From: Pedobacter sp. Leaf194
GTDB taxonomy: Bacteria > Bacteroidota > Bacteroidia > Sphingobacteriales > Sphingobacteriaceae
Assembly (NCBI RefSeq): GCF_001423945.1
Contig: NZ_LMPU01000010.1
Coordinates: 124,001 to 188,000, forward strand
Length of the DNA: 64,000 nt
Direction of reading: 5' to 3'
Positions 53,646 to 62,031 of this stretch are shown here, piece after piece. Numbering within the stretch: the stretch's first letter is position 1; the number at the start of each line of letters is the position of its first letter. Both the position numbers and the translations under genes were made by a program. The notes beneath the pieces were generated by a model. That model was not told the origin of the DNA, searched no databases, and worked only from the letters and a program-made list of their open reading frames with translations.

Positions 53646-54785
53646 CTAAACCGTAACATTCTGCCCCTTTACATCGAAAGCATCCCTTAAACCGATAGCC
53701 AAAACATTAAATGCATAAACAGTTAACATAATTGCCAATCCGGGCAAAACAGCCAGGTAGGCAGCATCCATGATGATGTACCCGAAATGTTCTTTTATCA
53801 TGCTACCCCAGCTTGGCATAGGTGGTTGCGCTCCGAAACCTAAAAAACTTAAGCCTGTTTCCAGCAAAATTGCTGACGCAAAATTCGCTGACGCTACAAC
53901 CAAAATTGGTCCGGCGATATTTGGTAAAATATGTTTAATTATTGTTCTCGAAGTGCTGTATCCCAAAGCTCTCGCGGCCTCGACAAATTCTACCTCTTTT
54001 AAGGCCATAACCTGTCCACGCACCAACCGGGCCACATCTACCCAGGTGGATAATCCGACAGCAATGAATATTTGCCAGAAACCTTTTCCTAAAGCAAATG
54101 AAATGGCAATAACAAGTAATAAAGAGGGCAGCGACCAAACCACGTTCATAAACCAGCTAATCGCAGCATCAACCCTACCGCCGAAATAGCCCGCAATAGC
54201 GCCCAAACTTACGCCGATAAATAATGAAATTAGTACCGCAATTAAACCCACCGAAAGCGATACTCTAATGCCTAAAATAAGTCGGCTTAATAAATCACGG
54301 CCGTAGATGTCGGTTCCGAGAAGGAAAGTTTTTTGATAGATATTGTTATTTTTAAAAAGCGCTTCGCGTGTTTGCGTATTAGATGATATTGTGCAAGGCC
54401 TGCACAACTCTTTTAAGTCGTACCTGGTTTCTGTTGCCTTTTCTTCGCCAATAAATTCCGTTGCAAAAACACTATTTCCCACAATTCTGTATGATGTTAT
54501 CGGGATACTTTTGAAATTGGGCTTCTGTCCGTTAAGCATCCGTTCGAAGATGCCTGCGCTCCCGATATGCTCATAGCGTTCAACAATCATAAAAGTAAAT
54601 TTGGCGCCGGGTTTCTCTTTCGCAATCTGTACCTTTTGATTGTTGGCATTTGGAGAATCGTCTGGCATAATTAGGTAGCCTAAAACCCCCATCAACATCA
54701 ATAAAAGAATAAAAATAAGACCACTTAGTGCAAGCTTGTTGCGCCTAAATTTTAACCATACTTTTTTCGACGGACTATTATCCAT
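53646..54785 (-). CDS. OppC/DppC-type ABC transporter permease
   Basis: 379 residues. N-terminal KFRRNKLALSGLIFILLLML, a large extracytoplasmic insert of about 120 residues containing a Cys pair (KELCRPCTISS), then the permease core with LGTDIYGRDLLSRLILGIR and the EAA loop EVEFVEAARALGYSTSRTII. Peptide or nickel import type. No partner permease, ATPase or binding protein is next to it. Its ATG overlaps the GT2 stop by one base (TAATG). Confidence 0.9.
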   Translation of the reverse strand: MDNSPSKKVWLKFRRNKLALSGLIFILLLMLMGVLGYLIMPDDSPNANNQKVQIAKEKPGAKFTFMIVERYEHIGSAGIFERMLNGQKPNFKSIPITSYRIVGNSVFATEFIGEEKATETRYDLKELCRPCTISSNTQTREALFKNNNIYQKTFLLGTDIYGRDLLSRLILGIRVSLSVGLIAVLISLFIGVSLGAIAGYFGGRVDAAISWFMNVVWSLPSLLLVIAISFALGKGFWQIFIAVGLSTWVDVARLVRGQVMALKEVEFVEAARALGYSTSRTIIKHILPNIAGPILVVASANFASAILLETGLSFLGFGAQPPMPSWGSMIKEHFGYIIMDAAYLAVLPGLAIMLTVYAFNVLAIGLRDAFDVKGQNVTV

Positions 54786-55921
54786 TACCTAACCATTCTC
54801 CCTTTCCAATTGTATTTTCCGCTGTTGCCGGCAATGCCGATGTATATGATGTAAAGAATATGCAAAACATTTAAAACAGGGATTAAAACTAAAAGGCTTC
54901 GTCTCTTTGCAAAGCCCGTAACGTTCCATAAAAATAAGCTTTCTAAAATCATTTTAACTAACAACTGATAAAATGTAATCGCCAAATAGCCTTCAAAAAA
55001 TAATCCTGTTACAAAATTTGCCAGAATACTTATGTTAAAAACCCACACAAAAACGCCGAGAACAATAATTGCTTTGTTTTTGTAACGCGTGCTTTTTGAT
55101 GCCCAGCGTTTACGTTGCTGGATGAAAGAACTTAAGTTTTCTTTTGCGTGCGTGTAAACGATTGCATCTCTGTTTTTCAAAAACCCTATTTTATCGGGGT
55201 ATTTTGCGGCGATTTTATGCAGCAGTAATTCATCATCTCCGGAAGCGAGATCGTCTATCCCCTGGAAACCGCCAACTTCATAAAAAATATTTTTTTCATA
55301 CGCAAGATTAGCACCGTTACAGGTAGAGGGCGATTTATTTCCAATCGTTGAAGCGCCCAAACCAATCAGGTATAAAAATTCTAACGACTGCAATCGTTCA
55401 AATAATGTTCGCTCCTGAAAGTAGGCCACGGGTGATGAGATCATTTTGAAATCCTTCTCTTCGTATAAGGCAACAACAGTAGTAAGCCAGTTTTCACCCA
55501 TCCGGCAATCTGCGTCGGTGGTAATTATCAGATCGCCTGTACAGGTTCCGATAGCAGTTTGTATAGCCTTTTTTTTATAAGAATTTAGCGCTCTGTCTTC
55601 ATTTAATTTTATAAGCCTAACGTTAGTTGCCTGGTAACTTAAAACTATTTCCGCAGTTCTATCGGTCGAATGGTCATCAATGATGATGATTTCCGTTAAG
55701 GCCCGTGGGTATTTTTGAGCGATTAAATCATCGATGGTTTTGGCAATGTTCAGTTCCTCATCCCGGGCAGCAACAATAATGGAGACTTTTGTTTTCGGAG
55801 CTTTATTGTTAAAGATAAAATAAGGCAGTTTAGACCAGCCTTTAATAAAAGTGAATACTAAAAAACCGTAAACGATGGTCAACGCGGCAGATAAAAGGCT
55901 AGTTAGTTTTAGAATTTCCAA
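54785..55921 (-). CDS. Glycosyltransferase family 2
   Basis: 378 residues. GT-A fold: VSIIVAARDEELNIAKTIDD, the metal-binding DDH region (IIIIDDHSTDRTAE), ITTDADCRMGENWL and the acceptor motif QQRKRWASKSTRY, with C-terminal membrane helices. Membrane-bound processive or lipid-directed transferase. Overlaps the start of the OppC gene and the end of the flippase gene; the three form one operon. Confidence 0.93.
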   Translation of the reverse strand: MEILKLTSLLSAALTIVYGFLVFTFIKGWSKLPYFIFNNKAPKTKVSIIVAARDEELNIAKTIDDLIAQKYPRALTEIIIIDDHSTDRTAEIVLSYQATNVRLIKLNEDRALNSYKKKAIQTAIGTCTGDLIITTDADCRMGENWLTTVVALYEEKDFKMISSPVAYFQERTLFERLQSLEFLYLIGLGASTIGNKSPSTCNGANLAYEKNIFYEVGGFQGIDDLASGDDELLLHKIAAKYPDKIGFLKNRDAIVYTHAKENLSSFIQQRKRWASKSTRYKNKAIIVLGVFVWVFNISILANFVTGLFFEGYLAITFYQLLVKMILESLFLWNVTGFAKRRSLLVLIPVLNVLHILYIIYIGIAGNSGKYNWKGRMVR

Positions 55922-56876
55922 AAAAGTTGAGTTTAAAAACGAAATATGTGCCTAATATAGCAGGAATAATAATATTTATAAGCCAAATACTTGCTGTGCA
56001 TGCGATAACAGCAACATCGTGCTGGGTTATGTAGCTGAAAAAGTATGAGGAAGTAACGCTTCTTATACCAACATCGAACAAATCAAGCGAAGGCAATGTC
56101 GACTGCACGAAGAACAAAATGCTAATCATCATAATGATATCCGCATAATGCAAGCCAGGTATTAACCAAATGAAAAGTATAAAATATTGCGAACTGAAAA
56201 CAACGTAACGGGCAAGGCAAAACAATAAAATGCTGAATAATTCGGCCTTTCTGTATCGGCCCAAAATGCTGTAGAACTTCTTGTATTTACGGGTAAATTT
56301 GAATGATAGCAAGATGCCATTGAGCCATTGGATGTTAAAATAGAAGACGATAAAAAACAGGCAAAAAACGACAACGAGAATCTGGATGGCAAAAAAGAGA
56401 CGATAATCTAAATCGATGAAGCGATAAATAAATGCACTCAAAGCAATGGCACCAAAAATATTGGTTAAAACCAGCTGGCCAATGTTACCAACGGCCATAG
56501 CTACTACACCTACAATTCTTCTTTTCGGCGATAGAAAAAAAACCCGGCCGCCATATTCACCAAGACGGTTTGGAGTAAAAATTGCCAGCGTTAAACCACA
56601 AAAAACAGACTCCACCGCACGATAAAAGCTTATCCTTTCTATATGACTCATCAAATGCTTCCACTTTGCAGCTTCCAGAAACCAGTTTACAAACATGAGC
56701 AAAAAGACGATACCAATAACGCTTACAATTTCGGCTGTTGGCAAACCAGTTAAAAGTGATTCGAAATTTTGTAGATTTTTATTGGCAACAATTTTATGGT
56801 AAACAAACCAAAAAGCGAATACAACAATTACTGCTTTGATTATTAACGAAAATATTTTTTTGTTACCAGCCGTCAA
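55899..56876 (-). CDS. Flippase-like membrane protein (UPF0104/LPG synthase TM type)
   Basis: 325 residues, about eight helices. Family pattern visible as FYRAVESVFCGLTLAIFTPN and RLGEYGGRVFF. Such proteins are the membrane half of MprF and may flip lipids; here without the synthase domain. Its stop overlaps the start of the GT2 gene by 23 bases. Divergent from ruvC. Confidence 0.85.
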   Translation of the reverse strand: MTAGNKKIFSLIIKAVIVVFAFWFVYHKIVANKNLQNFESLLTGLPTAEIVSVIGIVFLLMFVNWFLEAAKWKHLMSHIERISFYRAVESVFCGLTLAIFTPNRLGEYGGRVFFLSPKRRIVGVVAMAVGNIGQLVLTNIFGAIALSAFIYRFIDLDYRLFFAIQILVVVFCLFFIVFYFNIQWLNGILLSFKFTRKYKKFYSILGRYRKAELFSILLFCLARYVVFSSQYFILFIWLIPGLHYADIIMMISILFFVQSTLPSLDLFDVGIRSVTSSYFFSYITQHDVAVIACTASIWLINIIIPAILGTYFVFKLNFFGNSKTN

Positions 56877-56888
56877 GTTTTATCTTTT
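56859..56888 (+). promoter_or_regulatory. -33/-7 promoter of ruvC (TTTG-N18-TATCTTTT)
   Basis: TTTG at 56859-56862, 18-base spacer, TATCTTTT at 56881-56888. Predicted start about 56894 favours the ATG at 56920 over 56902. Confidence 0.5.
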
Positions 56889-56919
56889 TTAGTTTGCAAA
56901 TATGCTTAATATTGCTGTA

Positions 56920-57507
56920 ATGTTGAACGAAAAAAAGGAACGGATAATTATGGGCATAGACCCCGGTACTGCGGTGATGGGCTATGGCGTAATTTTAGAG
57001 AAGGGAAATAAAACAGAACTCATCAGTTTAGGCGTTGTAAAAATGACACATCTTGATGATCCTTTTTTAAAGCTTCAGCGCATTTTCGAGAAAACAGTTG
57101 TGCTCATAGACCAATATAAACCAGATGTTTTAGCCATTGAGGCGCCTTTTTACGGAAAGAACATTCAGGTGCTTTTGAAATTGGGCCGGGCCCAGGGTAT
57201 TGCAATTGCCGCTGCGCTTTCGCGAAGCATTTCTGTTACAGAATATTCGCCGCGTAAGATTAAACAATCTATTACGGGCAACGGAAATGCCACTAAAGAA
57301 CAAGTAGCTGCCATGTTACAGCGATTACTAAACTTTAAGGAAACGCCTGAGTTTTTAGATGCAACCGATGGGTTAGCGGTAGCTGTTTGCCATTCTTTCC
57401 AAAAAATAACATCCGGTGGAAAATCAAAAACCTATTCGGGCTGGGAATCTTTTGTGAGCGATAACAAAACTAAAGTAAAGGGATTGGCTGTAAAGGCTAA
57501 GAAATAA
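56920..57507 (+). CDS. ruvC: Crossover junction endodeoxyribonuclease RuvC
   Basis: About 195 residues from MLNEKKERIIMGIDPGTAV; an ATG at 56902 is in frame but would leave almost no leader. Resolves Holliday junctions. Catalytic acids: Asp in MGIDPGTAVMGYG, Glu in LAIEAPFYGKN, and the C-terminal ATDGLAVAVCHSF. Longer C-terminal tail (Ser/Lys-rich) than E. coli RuvC. ruvA and ruvB are not nearby. Confidence 0.95.
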   Translation: MLNEKKERIIMGIDPGTAVMGYGVILEKGNKTELISLGVVKMTHLDDPFLKLQRIFEKTVVLIDQYKPDVLAIEAPFYGKNIQVLLKLGRAQGIAIAAALSRSISVTEYSPRKIKQSITGNGNATKEQVAAMLQRLLNFKETPEFLDATDGLAVAVCHSFQKITSGGKSKTYSGWESFVSDNKTKVKGLAVKAKK

Positions 57508-57536
57508 TTGCCGCCGGCGAAATACCAGGCGGCAAT
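57507..57536 (+). terminator. Hairpin after ruvC
   Basis: Nine-base arms ATTGCCGCC and GGCGGCAAT starting on the stop codon; no strong T run. Confidence 0.45.
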
Positions 57537-57566
57537 TAAGTGCAAATCTTTAATTCGGCTTTGAGC

Positions 57567-58460
57567 CTACTGATGATGATCCACTAATTTTCTTGTGGCC
57601 AGTTCCATCGCCAATTTGTTCTTCCTTAAAAAATACCTTATGGTAAAGAATGCTGTGGCGCCCACAAGAATGACCATCCAGAGGTTGGCAAGGGCGAGAA
57701 TTATTTCCACAAAAATTGTCCAGCCATTTACAATGCTCAGCCAAAACCTGTTCGCAAAAGCGGGACGGTAATCTTTTAACCTGTCGTTCGCAACTACCAT
57801 CGATTTTATTGTGTTGTCCTGGTAAAAACTAAGTGTAATTGTGCTGTATTTCACCCTCGAATCAATACTCATGTTATCAAGCTTTCGGTCTACATAATCA
57901 TCTTTCAAAGTTAACGACGTCTGGATATTTGAAGCCTTTTTTCTTGAAATGTCGCCAATTTGTGTGGAGGCTGCAACCCTATTTTGCGCCTTCATTTTAT
58001 TGGCAAGGTAAGCAAGACTTTGGTCGTCCATTTTCATTGATTGATTATCTACAAACACCGCCATCTTTGCGATGGTGTTGGTAAAATCATCGAGGTTTTC
58101 CGAAGGCACTTTTGCCACCAGATATCCGTCTGTACGGTACGATGTAATTTCCTTAAGGGAATCAGCAGATTGCTTAATTTTGTCTGTTTCAAGAACAGAA
58201 CTCTGGATGGAAAATTCGGTAACACTTCCGCCCTGCGCTTTTATCGCTGTACTAAGCTGCTCTTTTGTGTTTTGAACATCTTTTACGCGGAAGCGCATAT
58301 CGGCTGTCTTTATGATCTTCGTTGTTGCAGCGGTGTCTGCAGCAGGCGATAGTGCAATCTCCTGAGCTTCGGCAGCATTGTCACTTTCGTTATTTGTTTT
58401 AGCATTCTGGCAGCCAAACAGGCCTGCGATTATGGCGATAGCAATAATATTCCTTTTCAT
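57567..58460 (-). CDS. DUF4349 lipoprotein
   Basis: 297 residues. Lipobox AGLFGC, DUF4349 region (KIIKTADMRFRVKDVQNTKE and GYLVAKVPSENLDDFTNTIA) with a coiled-coil, and a C-terminal helix (FVEIILALANLWMVILVGAT) that spans the membrane. Envelope protein of unknown function. The stop is at 57567, convergent with ruvC. Confidence 0.88.
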   Translation of the reverse strand: MKRNIIAIAIIAGLFGCQNAKTNNESDNAAEAQEIALSPAADTAATTKIIKTADMRFRVKDVQNTKEQLSTAIKAQGGSVTEFSIQSSVLETDKIKQSADSLKEITSYRTDGYLVAKVPSENLDDFTNTIAKMAVFVDNQSMKMDDQSLAYLANKMKAQNRVAASTQIGDISRKKASNIQTSLTLKDDYVDRKLDNMSIDSRVKYSTITLSFYQDNTIKSMVVANDRLKDYRPAFANRFWLSIVNGWTIFVEIILALANLWMVILVGATAFFTIRYFLRKNKLAMELATRKLVDHHQ

Positions 58461-58652
58461 GATTTTGTGGTTCTAAAAAATTCATCATTTTAAAATATTG
58501 CTTCAAATGGCCATTAGAAGTTAGACGGTTACGGTTTGTTTACCACGTCTTATTTCCCCTTTATACAGAAAATACGTTAAGGTAACCCAACCGTATAAGC
58601 GTTTGTATTTAGATGTGATTAGGCATTGTTTTCCATAAACGATTGAGCAGAA

Positions 58653-58692
58653 AACAAAAAAGCCAATTATGTTGCTCACATAATTGGCTCTT
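58653..58692 (-). terminator. Terminator of the small membrane protein gene
   Basis: Twelve-base arms AGCCAATTATGT and ACATAATTGGCT with a 5-base loop; six T follow on the minus strand. Confidence 0.85.
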
Positions 58693-58712
58693 ATATTCCG
58701 AAAGAAAATATT

Positions 58713-58931
58713 TTATGCGTCTAAAATCTTGAATACGCCTTTAATGCTTATGATTGCTCCGATGAAAAGGATAATCCATGATACAAGAGATAGTATCCAG
58801 GAATCGAACGCGAAACGTGCGTAAGTACCAACCATACAAACCAGTACCCCAAAAATCATCATTTTATAAATTCCTGGCTGGTTAGCCGTTTTCATACTTT
58901 CTGTATTGTGCTTTAATTCGCTGTTCTCCAT
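58713..58931 (-). CDS. Small two-helix membrane protein
   Basis: 72 residues from MENSELKHNTESMKTANQPG; the frame extends to 58955 but that overlaps the -7 element at 58953-58960. Two hydrophobic helices: MMIFGVLVCMVGTYARFAF and LVSWIILFIGAIISIKGVF. No known family. Own promoter and terminator. Confidence 0.75.
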   Translation of the reverse strand: MENSELKHNTESMKTANQPGIYKMMIFGVLVCMVGTYARFAFDSWILSLVSWIILFIGAIISIKGVFKILDA

Positions 58932-58952
58932 AATGTTATTTTTATGATGCAG

Positions 58953-58960
58953 CAAAAGTA
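58953..58960 (-). promoter_or_regulatory. -7 element (TACTTTTG) of the small membrane protein gene
   Basis: Exact TAnnTTTG, 22 bases upstream of the ATG at 58931; fixes the shorter start. Confidence 0.5.
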
Positions 58961-58988
58961 ATACTTATTGCTGAATTATTATAAATGT

Positions 58989-59753
58989 TTAGTAACTTTT
59001 TAATCGTTCTAAACGCTGTTTAGCTTTATCTTTATCACTAAGGTTTTCTCCTTGATACAAAGGCTTTTCCCAATCGCCATACATTGGGTTTGGTACCACA
59101 ATATATTTTGTACCAAATAAGGTTTGATTTGAATTTACTTGTTCAATAGTATTCTTATTTTCGCGATAAAAAACATTCGAAAAATCGCTTAGGTTATCGC
59201 CGCAAAGCAAAAGAATATTGTGTGTTTCTGCAATTTTTTGTCTGCGTGGTTCTTTATTGGAACTACCTTTAGAAACCAACAAATGCGTATCATCTGCGTA
59301 TGGAAACCCGAACTTTTGTAGATTTTTTAATGTTGCCGAATAGTCTTTTTCATCACGATTGCTTAGGTAAAAAGTTTCTATATTTTTTGATGCTGCGAAT
59401 TTTAAGAAAGCCAAAGCACCAGGAACGGTATCGGCTTGCGATAAATTAGTCCATTCGGTCCAATCTGTAGGATTATAACTCAAACCTTTCTTAATTTCAT
59501 GTCCCTGAAATGGCGAATTATCTAAAACGGTTTCATCTATATCAACGATAACACAATTAGGTTTTCGACTTGTATCTGCCCATAGTGATTCTTTTAATGA
59601 TAAGCGAGCAAAATTATAAGCCTGAAAACATAAAGCCTTGTATTCCCCAGATGTTTGCTGCCAAAGCACGGCATTGGTGTAATCTCTGGCAGGAGATTGG
59701 GCATTAACAAATAATGGAACCAGTGTTAAAATGAGAAAGATGTATTTTTTCAT
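58989..59753 (-). CDS. Class C acid phosphatase, e(P4)-family 5'-nucleotidase
   Basis: 254 residues, signal peptide ending LFVNAQ (no lipobox, so soluble or periplasmic). HAD-type motif I IVDIDETVLDNSP with nucleophile Asp71 and Asp73; motif II YLSNRDEKD; the C-terminal LLCGDNLSDFS. Removes phosphate from nucleotides, possibly NAD-derived, outside the cytoplasm. Own promoter at 59772-59779. Confidence 0.94.
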   Translation of the reverse strand: MKKYIFLILTLVPLFVNAQSPARDYTNAVLWQQTSGEYKALCFQAYNFARLSLKESLWADTSRKPNCVIVDIDETVLDNSPFQGHEIKKGLSYNPTDWTEWTNLSQADTVPGALAFLKFAASKNIETFYLSNRDEKDYSATLKNLQKFGFPYADDTHLLVSKGSSNKEPRRQKIAETHNILLLCGDNLSDFSNVFYRENKNTIEQVNSNQTLFGTKYIVVPNPMYGDWEKPLYQGENLSDKDKAKQRLERLKSY

Positions 59754-59771
59754 AATTGCTTATTACCGGAG

Positions 59772-59779
59772 CAAAGATA
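59772..59779 (-). promoter_or_regulatory. -7 element (TATCTTTG) of the acid phosphatase
   Basis: Exact TAnnTTTG, 19 bases upstream of the ATG at 59753. Confidence 0.5.
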
Positions 59780-59917
59780 TTAAACTGCCTATGAATGTAA
59801 GGTGGATTCTAATTGAATAATTTTCAGACTGTTTTTCTTAAAACGACATACAACCATGCATCTATTAGCTTCTTAGTTATAGAATTTTATTACTTTTAAC
59901 CACACACAAATAAAATA

Positions 59918-60658
59918 ATGAATATGAAAAACAAAAGTTTAATCGGGCTCGCCATAGCCCTGATTTTCCTTGCTGCCTGCAAAAAGGAAAGTCAAATCAT
60001 TGAGCCGCCTACCGTTGAAAAAACTGATCCATTGGAGCTGTTAAGAGATTCAATTTCGTACATCATTGATGGAAAGCAAATGGTACAAAAAAAATCAAAA
60101 AATAGGAGTAACTCATTAAGAAATGCTGTAGCTAATGTCAAACTTGATTCGTTAGTGAAGCAGAAAGAGTATACCTCGGGAGATAAAGATTCTGTGATGT
60201 TTGGAGTCGGCTTCCTTTTTGAAGATGAGGATAGAAATGGAATTGAGGTATCGTTAATAAAAAAATATAACAAAAATCAAGCTCAGCAACAAACCAACCA
60301 AACCATATTATTTGTACCTAAAAACAAATTAGATTTATTTTCTATGGGCGAACGTAAATTCGCCATGGATTTTACTAGAAATAATTCACAAGACGGCGTT
60401 GTTTTCGAATTATTTGGGGATAATTATGGTCTGCAAACATATGGCTACGCTAGTCTTGCATATCATGCGCTGTTAAAGCCTGAATTACAAAGCCAATCTA
60501 AATTTGAAGTCACAAACTTGCAGAAACTTAAATCAGGAAAATATTTGTTAGAAGCAAAATTCAATGCATCAGTCTATTGGGGCGATGGCACAAATATTAA
60601 AAAAATTGAGAATGGATATTTACGGTTGATAATTAATCCAGAGAATACTTATTTTTAA
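59918..60658 (+). CDS. Lipoprotein of unknown function
   Basis: 246 residues. Lipobox FLAAC after NMKNKSLIGLAIALI. The mature part is rich in Asn, Lys and Ser, with beta strands (SVMFGVGFLFEDEDRNGIEV; VVFELFGDNYGLQTYGYASL). I recognise no domain beyond a resemblance to DUF5025-type Bacteroidetes lipoproteins. Isolated gene, convergent with the DUF4143 ATPase. Confidence 0.78.
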   Translation: MNMKNKSLIGLAIALIFLAACKKESQIIEPPTVEKTDPLELLRDSISYIIDGKQMVQKKSKNRSNSLRNAVANVKLDSLVKQKEYTSGDKDSVMFGVGFLFEDEDRNGIEVSLIKKYNKNQAQQQTNQTILFVPKNKLDLFSMGERKFAMDFTRNNSQDGVVFELFGDNYGLQTYGYASLAYHALLKPELQSQSKFEVTNLQKLKSGKYLLEAKFNASVYWGDGTNIKKIENGYLRLIINPENTYF

Positions 60659-60702
60659 AATAAAGAAACCCATTTTTTAATTGAAATGGGTTTCTTTATT
60701 TT
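60657..60702. terminator. Bidirectional terminator, 19-bp perfect stem
   Basis: Arms AAAATAAAGAAACCCATTT and its exact complement around an 8-base loop. It serves the lipoprotein gene and the DUF4143 ATPase gene, and overlaps the stop codons of both. Confidence 0.93.
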
Positions 60703-61843
60703 AAAAACTGGAAACTTCGCCATTCAAAAAACTTCCTCTATCGGCTCTCGATAAAATAAATGTTTCTGCATCTGGATACGCCTTTGTAAACGTTATTGGA
60801 ATTTTATCTTTTGCTTTTTCATTCCACTTAAACTCAACAGCCAAAAGTTTATCAGCTCTTTTTTCAATATAATCTATTTCTTGTTGTTGCGTGGTTCGCC
60901 AAAAAAACAATTCTGCTTCTATTTGATTTTGTTGCAGGTACTTTTTACGCTCGCTGATCATATAATTTTCCCACAATGCGCCAACATCATTGCGATTGCT
61001 TAAAGGATTGAAATTCCTGGTTATTGCATTTATAATACCAGTATCGTAAAAATATACTTTTTTATTCTTCTTAATCTCGTTACGAACATTACCCGAAAAT
61101 GCTGGTAAAACAAAAATCACGAAAGCCTTTTCTAATAAATCTATATACTTTTCAACGGTTTTTTGATCGGCTTTTACCAGTTGCGCCAATTCTGAAAAGT
61201 TTACTTCACTCCCAACTTGTAATGCTAAAGCTTTTACAATTTTTTCAAAGAGCAAAGGTTTCTTTACTTCTTCAAGTGCAAATAGATCTTTGTATAGATA
61301 ACTATCGGTTAATAGTTTTAAATGTTCCTCTGCATGGTTTGGCTGATTAATTACTTCGGGATAAGAACCATAAATTAGACGTTGCGTTAAACAACGTTCT
61401 TCGGTAACAAAATCTGTTGCTTGTACCAACTCGATATAAGAAAAAGGCAAAAGCATCATTTCATATTTTCTACCTGTTAATGGTTCGTTAATCTTTCCTG
61501 ACAATTCGAATGCTGATGAGCCTGTTGCAATAACTTGCACATTTTTAAATCTATCGACAATGATTTTGATAAATAACCCTACATCCTTAATACGCTGTGC
61601 TTCATCAAGAAAAAAAATTTCATAATCGCCAAGCATTTGTGCAATTTGTGTGGCATTCGGTTTAGCTAAATTTTCCCTTACATCTGCATCATCACCATTT
61701 AAGTATAAAGTCTTTTTATCAACCTTTGCTAGCAATTGTTCTACAAATGTGGTTTTACCAGATTGCCTAGGACCAAAAACAATAAATGCTTTACCTTTAA
61801 ATAGTTTTGCCAATGCATAATCAATTTGTTTTCTTACTATCAT
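60701..61843 (-). CDS. AAA ATPase with DUF4143
   Basis: 380 residues. Walker A GPRQSGKTT (24-32) and Walker B IFFLDEAQ (76-83), sensor VIATGSSAFEL, then a winged-helix stretch and the C-terminal DUF4143 with EIDYI...VEFKW, which has the spacing of a PD-(D/E)xK-like nuclease core. Widespread, sporadically distributed bacterial ATPases of unsettled function, often accessory. A palindrome overlaps its promoter. Confidence 0.9.
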   Translation of the reverse strand: MIVRKQIDYALAKLFKGKAFIVFGPRQSGKTTFVEQLLAKVDKKTLYLNGDDADVRENLAKPNATQIAQMLGDYEIFFLDEAQRIKDVGLFIKIIVDRFKNVQVIATGSSAFELSGKINEPLTGRKYEMMLLPFSYIELVQATDFVTEERCLTQRLIYGSYPEVINQPNHAEEHLKLLTDSYLYKDLFALEEVKKPLLFEKIVKALALQVGSEVNFSELAQLVKADQKTVEKYIDLLEKAFVIFVLPAFSGNVRNEIKKNKKVYFYDTGIINAITRNFNPLSNRNDVGALWENYMISERKKYLQQNQIEAELFFWRTTQQQEIDYIEKRADKLLAVEFKWNEKAKDKIPITFTKAYPDAETFILSRADRGSFLNGEVSSF

Positions 61844-61860
61844 AACAAGTAATTATAAAA

Positions 61861-61890
61861 CAAATGTATAATAATTATGGATTACAATCC
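61861..61890 (-). promoter_or_regulatory. Promoter of the DUF4143 ATPase overlapped by palindrome GGATTACAATCC
   Basis: On the minus strand TTG (61887-61885), 16-base spacer, exact TACATTTG (61868-61861), 18 bases before the ATG. The TTG is inside the palindrome GGATT-AC-AATCC at 61879-61890. The motif ATTATGGATT occurs at 61874 and again at 61938, giving a second half-site. Confidence 0.45.
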
Positions 61891-61961
61891 AATAATATAA
61901 TAATAATTTCGCATTCTAATCCGATAAAAACATAATGATTATGGATTGTAAAAAATCTTAA

Positions 61962-61999
61962 TGAAAAAAAATCCCGTTTCAATTAAGAAACGGGATTAA
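61962..61999 (-). terminator. Terminator of the atp genes
   Basis: Eleven-base arms AATCCCGTTTC and GAAACGGGATT; eight T on the minus strand. It is 33 bases after the atpG stop, so transcription of this ATP synthase segment ends here. Confidence 0.9.
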
Positions 62000-62031
62000 T
62001 ATTTTAAATTATACCGATAAGACTTTAATGG

